Positions 62,401-64,000 of a DNA stretch of 64,000 nucleotides are shown piece by piece. This DNA comes from Stichopus chloronotus (taxonomy: Eukaryota > Echinodermata > Holothuroidea > Aspidochirotida > Stichopodidae). The notes beneath the pieces were generated by a model that was not told where the DNA came from, ran no database searches, and saw only the letters and a program-made list of their open reading frames with translations. Numbering within the stretch: position 1 is the first letter of the stretch; the number at the start of each line of letters is the position of its first letter. The stretch is from positions 29,284,769-29,348,768 of the forward strand of contig CM037836.1 in NCBI GenBank assembly GCA_021234535.1, in the 5' to 3' direction. The position numbers and the translations under genes are program-made.

Positions 62401-62998
62401 GGGGTTTTGCTGGTGTAGTTTTTTCTGAAGGTTGTTGAATGATATTAGTTGCAGTGATATTAAATGATGACAGATTGAAGTTCTTGAAATGGAGTTAGAC
62501 AGACGGGAGGTCAATTGATCTCAATTGATTTCGCAAAATCGTGTACACAGAGATCCTTTGAAATTGAAATAAGTGATGGATAGTTTTGTTGGTAATGGAT
62601 AAGGCGTTATCAAACTGAGTTAGGTTGTGGTTAAATAAACAGGTTGATGTCCGTAATATGGAGTTAGGTATTGGCCCAGTTGAATGGTAATTGCAGTTTG
62701 TAGAATTAAGTTAGTTGGTAACAAGGTTACATGGTAATAAATTGAGGTCCTTAAAATGGAGTTGTATGGTAGTTTAGTGAAAAGAAATGGACTGACAACT
62801 AGAATGCTGCTTGCATTTGGTAGACTAAGGGGCATTGAGGTGTTTTGGCTTGGGTTGAAGGTGTTTAATCAAGATCCATAAAACTGGTGCTACAAATTTT
62901 TGTGACCACACTTAACAACATTCGAAATCAATAAGTTACTTCTCGAATTCCTTAATTCCTTTACAGGTTGGTTCACACCTCCCAAGGAGGATGGTTAA
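25359..62998 (+). CDS. UBE2Q2: Ubiquitin-conjugating enzyme E2 Q (UBE2Q2-like), complete, ten exons
   Basis: Exons 25359-25520, 30966-31070, 48541-48642, 51058-51179, 52383-52476, 53172-53317, 55711-55801, 56679-56882, 61618-61684 and 62967-62998 join in frame to 374 residues plus TAA, within one residue of vertebrate UBE2Q2. The enzyme takes ubiquitin from E1 on its active cysteine and passes it to E3 or substrate in the cytosol or nucleus. Order: an RWD-like N-terminal domain (about 1-115), an acidic linker (about 124-165, then [10 protein letters not shown]), and the UBC fold (about 200-370) with [36 protein letters not shown] and [18 protein letters not shown], where Cys303 (56763-56765) is the active site. 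The tail ends [13 protein letters not shown]. The Gly-rich N-terminal extension of UBE2Q1 is absent. A single invertebrate UBE2Q may be equally related to Q1 and Q2. Confidence 0.97.
25521..30965 (+). other. UBE2Q intron 1
   Basis: A 5.4-kb GT-AG intron. It contains the tandem array at 27380-27705. From about 28.9 kb on, TACAGTA words become frequent. Small frames (for example 25749-26015 and 29016-29390) are unrecognised. A near-palindromic GACCCCCCATTAGGGGTCC lies around 28751-28770. Confidence 0.7.
27380..27705. repeat. Tandem repeat, about 110-bp unit, three copies
   Basis: Three consecutive copies share ATCAAAGTT, ATGACATCATAA (or ATGACATTATAA), CACTGTG, and TGGGACA(T/C)(T/G)GTCTTC followed by (T/C)CATCAAGC. 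Divergence between copies is moderate. The ATGACATCAT word is CRE/AP-1-like and recurs once per unit in the first two copies. Confidence 0.7.
30966..31070 (+). CDS. UBE2Q2: UBE2Q exon 2
   Basis: The acceptor TGTCTTTCAG ends at 30965 and the donor GTGAGT starts at 31071. It encodes residues 55-89, [16 protein letters not shown] to SEIPRSSQL, phase 0 at both ends. YPSSPPVWF matches the human YPSSSPIWF block of the RWD-like domain. Confidence 0.95.
36689..36862. repeat. (TATG)n microsatellite
   Basis: About 43 uninterrupted tetranucleotide units, flanked by decayed units, TACAGTATGTATG triplicates (to about 36900) and a short (CTGC)n. Because the 4-bp unit contains no stop codon in any frame, long artificial frames appear on both strands (36585-37030). 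They are not genes. Confidence 0.95.
38531..38544. repeat. C14 homopolymer run
   Basis: Fourteen C in UBE2Q intron 2, in a pyrimidine-rich context. Confidence 0.9.
38715..38835 (-). repeat. Dispersed repeat with minus-strand splice-donor consensus, copy 1
   Basis: Contains CTCACTTACCTGTCTTCACA and, further on, ACTGGTAACCTT and TACCTTCTTCCCTA. It resembles stretches at 51715-51790 and 61795-61935. Read on the minus strand, it has CAGGTAAGTGAG. Confidence 0.55.
48541..48642 (+). CDS. UBE2Q2: UBE2Q exon 3
   Basis: The acceptor TCTGTTAAAG ends at 48540 and the donor GTGAGC starts at 48643. It encodes residues 90-123, [20 protein letters not shown] to DQHLPDE, phase 0 at both ends. RELCKLHNV corresponds to the human CELCSLYNL block that ends the RWD-like domain. 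Confidence 0.93.
48643..51057 (+). other. UBE2Q intron 3
   Basis: A GT-AG intron of 2.4 kb, AT-rich, with an A15 tract near 49726-49740. No gene or recognised repeat. Confidence 0.7.
51058..51179 (+). CDS. UBE2Q2: UBE2Q exon 4 (acidic linker)
   Basis: The acceptor ACACATAG ends at 51057 and the donor GTAATT starts at 51180. It encodes residues 124-164 (last codon split, phase 2). About half the residues are Asp or Glu, ending [14 protein letters not shown]. This equals the Glu-rich linker and LDHYEMKEEEP of vertebrate UBE2Q2. Confidence 0.95.
51180..52382 (+). other. UBE2Q intron 4
   Basis: A 1.2-kb GT-AG intron with copy 2 of the dispersed repeat near 51715-51790 (CACTTACCTGTTTCCTATAA). 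Nothing else is recognised. Confidence 0.7.
52383..52476 (+). CDS. UBE2Q2: UBE2Q exon 5
   Basis: The acceptor CTCCACAG ends at 52382. The donor is GTTCGT at 52477, weaker than the others. It encodes residues 164-195, [20 protein letters not shown] then [12 protein letters not shown]. The sequence aligns with the human ILEKIRKTQRQDHL stretch before the UBC domain. Confidence 0.9.
52477..53171 (+). other. UBE2Q intron 5
   Basis: A 695-bp GT-AG intron. The minus strand holds the longest open frame of the window (52564-53025, 153 codons), rich in Lys, Asn and Leu. It matches nothing known to me and is most likely chance. Confidence 0.7.
53172..53317 (+). CDS. UBE2Q2: UBE2Q exon 6 (start of UBC domain)
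   Basis: The acceptor ATTCGCAG ends at 53171 and the donor GTAAGT starts at 53318. It encodes residues 196-244 (phase 2 exit): [20 protein letters not shown], then YKSQ and [20 protein letters not shown]. This is a close match to the human [21 protein letters not shown] and VELINDSLYDWHVKL blocks. Confidence 0.97.
53443..53494. repeat. (TCTG)n microsatellite
   Basis: About twelve units with two TCTC interruptions. Small frames running through it on both strands are artefacts. Confidence 0.9.
54920..55420 (-). repeat. Dispersed repeat of about 480 bp, copy 1
   Basis: It shares long blocks with 60250-60740 in the same orientation: CTCCCTGTCAAGATTTACAA, AGTCACAGTAAACA, TAGCACTTGGTAA and GGTTGTCATTCTTGCAT. 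Minus-strand translation of both copies conserves KYFVNLDRE(L/F)L, which hints at a decayed coding origin. No family recognised. Confidence 0.7.
55711..55801 (+). CDS. UBE2Q2: UBE2Q exon 7
   Basis: The acceptor TTTTGTCAG ends at 55710 and the donor GTAACT starts at 55802. It completes the split Lys codon and encodes residues 244-274, [20 protein letters not shown] then [10 protein letters not shown]. It matches the human VDPDSPLHSDLQILKEKEG and ILLNFSF blocks of the UBC beta-sheet. Confidence 0.96.
55802..56678 (+). other. UBE2Q intron 7
   Basis: An 877-bp GT-AG intron with no recognised element. Confidence 0.75.
56679..56882 (+). CDS. UBE2Q2: UBE2Q exon 8 (active site)
   Basis: The acceptor TTTTTACAG ends at 56678 and the donor GTAAAT starts at 56883. 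It encodes residues 275-342, phase 0 at both ends. It contains [15 protein letters not shown], then [20 protein letters not shown] with the catalytic Cys303 (TGC, 56763-56765), then [13 protein letters not shown] and [14 protein letters not shown]. The sequence is nearly collinear with human UBE2Q2, whose active-site cysteine is residue 304. No inactivating change is seen. Confidence 0.98.
57425..58546. repeat. Tandem array, 290-bp unit of two half-units, with nuclear-receptor DR1 cores
   Basis: Units repeat with a period of about 290 bp: the AGGTCA cores at 57522, 57812 and 58265, and at 57667, 57956 and about 58402. Each half-unit carries ATATCTCA(A/G)(G/C)AA, AACTTCAAACT and (A/T)GGAGGTCAAAGGTCA. 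Perfect AGGTCA-A-AGGTCA direct repeats lie at 57667-57679, 57812-57824, 57956-57968 and 58265-58277. Three of these are followed four bases later by another AGGTCA. The third unit is interrupted by about 160 bp (58080-58250), whose text recurs around the LINE ends. Confidence 0.8.
58547..60105 (-). mobile_element. 5'-truncated non-LTR retrotransposon (LINE)
   Basis: Minus-strand frames give reverse-transcriptase blocks in order: [10 protein letters not shown] (about 60030-60055), [20 protein letters not shown] (about 59890-59950), [13 protein letters not shown] (about 59725-59765), [12 protein letters not shown] (about 59655-59690) and the C-terminal [12 protein letters not shown] and [10 protein letters not shown] near 58875-58945. 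The order and spacing fit a CR1/L2/jockey-type LINE. The left edge follows AGCCCAGCATG at 58546 and the right edge precedes TGATACTCAGAG at 60106. The uninterrupted counterpart is at about 58162-58184. It is 3'-complete and 5'-truncated, as target-primed insertion produces. Confidence 0.85.
59267..59952 (-). pseudogene. LINE reverse-transcriptase fragment, frameshifted
   Basis: Two frames, 59719-59952 and 59267-59620 (open beyond its first Met), together hold the RT palm with the FADD catalytic motif. One frameshift in the T run after GPLL (about 59720-59730) separates them, and another change near 59950 separates the FREGHST block. Stops follow in the C-terminal part. It is therefore inactive. 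The family's enzyme copies its own RNA into DNA at a nicked target. Confidence 0.85.
60250..60740 (-). repeat. Dispersed repeat of about 480 bp, copy 2
   Basis: Direct-orientation partner of 54920-55420. Its minus-strand frame (60266-60502) is longer than that of copy 1 and reads [18 protein letters not shown], then [17 protein letters not shown]. It may derive from a mobile-element ORF. Not identified. Confidence 0.65.
61618..61684 (+). CDS. UBE2Q2: UBE2Q exon 9
   Basis: The acceptor TTCATGCAG ends at 61617 and the donor GTAGGT starts at 61685. It encodes residues 343-365 (phase 1 exit), [20 protein letters not shown] then KN. It matches the human [21 protein letters not shown] helix at the UBC C terminus. 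Confidence 0.96.
61685..62966 (+). other. UBE2Q intron 9
   Basis: A 1.3-kb GT-AG intron with copy 3 of the dispersed repeat near 61795-61935 (CTCACTTACCTGTTTCCTCA). The overlapping frames at 61942-62356 are hydrophobic and unrecognised, and are treated as chance. Confidence 0.7.
62967..62998 (+). CDS. UBE2Q2: UBE2Q exon 10 (stop)
   Basis: The acceptor CTTTACAG ends at 62966. It completes Gly365 and encodes WFTPPKEDG, then TAA at 62996-62998. It is identical in layout to the human WYTPPKEDG terminus, so the short last exon is certain despite its size. Confidence 0.97.
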
Positions 62999-64000
62999 GA
63001 TGACGCCAGTGTCTTGTGTTGTGTTCATCTTCCAAATTGGATCTCCAAATATTCAAAACCCCTGGATTGTGAAAATGTCAGACTTTAACTCCTCTGTGGG
63101 AAAGCGACAGACTTCATTTGATGCTGGGTTTCCAATTTGGGAAGTGTCCTTTTTCTAGTGACAAAGATGTGTTCATCATAGCCATAAGGGGTTTTAAATT
63201 GTCACATTATGTAAACCTATTCAGCTATGGTGACAATGTATAGTGAGTGAAATTGGCTGACTTCAGGATGGGGTGAACCTCAGGGTGTAGCATCGGAAAC
63301 AGCAAAGAAGCTATCTGCCCCTTCTTTGCTTCATCTCGCTTCTGCACAACAACAAAAAAAAAGAGACAAAAGAAAAGCCCTGGTGGATGGCGACTGAGTA
63401 GAATCTCTGTCAGATTTCTTCGTAACAAAGCAGAGGAGCTGGAATTAGATTTTCAGTATCATGAGGAGATATGGACCCATCCATCCATTTATTTGACCAT
63501 CTACGTATGATCGCTTCAGAATTCAAATTTGAAGAGTGAGTTTTCTTCTGGAAGAGGTTTGTCCACTATCAGTATTATCAGCTCATAGATTTGACCCCAG
63601 TGCTTTTTGAGTTGTTCAAGTTTCTATTTTAAAGAGTTGGTGGATGTCGAATGAGAGAAAACGTCGGGTTTTCAATTCATTTAAAACTTAAAATGGGCCT
63701 TTTGTCTTCATATTTTAAGCTTCCTGTGATTGTTTGGGTGTTGCTATAACTTTTTAAACAGTCGCAACTGAGACAATTAATGCAATGATTTTTTTTTTTC
63801 TTTGCTGAGTTGCCTTAAACTTACACCCACAATGCAGACATAAACGTTTTTCATTTTTTTTTTTTATCTTGACTTTCTCAAGGTTTCCTATTTATCCATT
63901 GTCAGAACTGTAAACTTGTTTAAAAAATAATGAGTTTTTCATTTCTCTATTTTCTCCATTTCTTCTATTCTTCTGTAGACTTGGGGCAGGTGTTTGGTCC
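62999..64000 (+). other. UBE2Q 3' UTR, open at window end
   Basis: No further coding exon is seen. I found no canonical AATAAA between the stop and the window end (only AATAAT near 63927), so the transcript probably runs past 64000 or uses a variant signal. Confidence 0.6.

Noticed and set aside
1..64000. CRISPR array, bacterial defence system or operon
   Set aside because: No direct-repeat/spacer array, no Shine-Dalgarno-spaced genes, and the coding content is animal with GT-AG introns.

Overview
This window is animal nuclear DNA, not prokaryotic. Two conserved multi-exon genes are split by GT-AG introns of about 0.7 to 17.5 kb, and the spaces between are AT-rich and full of transposon remnants, tandem repeats and homopolymer runs. 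The repeat types and long introns fit a marine invertebrate, perhaps an invertebrate deuterostome such as an echinoderm. That placement is an inference from general character and is weak. Nearly all long ORFs outside the exons below look like chance frames.

Layout. (1) 610-6486, + strand: the last four coding exons of a K+-dependent Na+/Ca2+ exchanger (SLC24A/NCKX, closest by eye to the NCKX3/4/5 group). The 5' part lies before the window. Intron 1 of the visible part holds a 186-bp near-perfect palindromic MITE (1929-2114). (2) 6487-14305: 3' UTR and intergenic DNA with a 728-bp hAT-like non-autonomous element framed by a perfect 8-bp target-site duplication (9264-10007). (3) 14306-22055: a stretch bounded by inverted CACTGTAA-type ends rich in CTGTA/TACAG. 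It contains two exons that splice in frame into the C-terminal end of an unrecognised protein (15560-15780 joined to 17735-17897), a tRNA-derived SINE between them, and a second SINE-like piece. This is the best candidate for an under-described element. (4) 22056-25358: a cluster of degenerate repeats sharing a TAATTAAT...GTCTCGTCTTCGAC core, then the promoter of the next gene. (5) 25359-62998, + strand: a complete ten-exon ubiquitin-conjugating enzyme E2 Q gene (UBE2Q2-like) coding for 374 residues, with the active-site cysteine at residue 303. Its introns hold a 110-bp tandem repeat, a (TATG)n microsatellite, a strong excess of TACAGTA/TACTGTA words, a 290-bp tandem repeat whose conserved core is a perfect nuclear-receptor DR1 site, and a 5'-truncated, frameshifted LINE reverse-transcriptase fragment whose insertion point can be read from an empty paralogous site. 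(6) 62999-64000: 3' UTR of UBE2Q and possibly more.

The two main genes are not functionally linked. One is a membrane cation exchanger and the other a cytosolic or nuclear E2 enzyme. They are only neighbours on the same strand.
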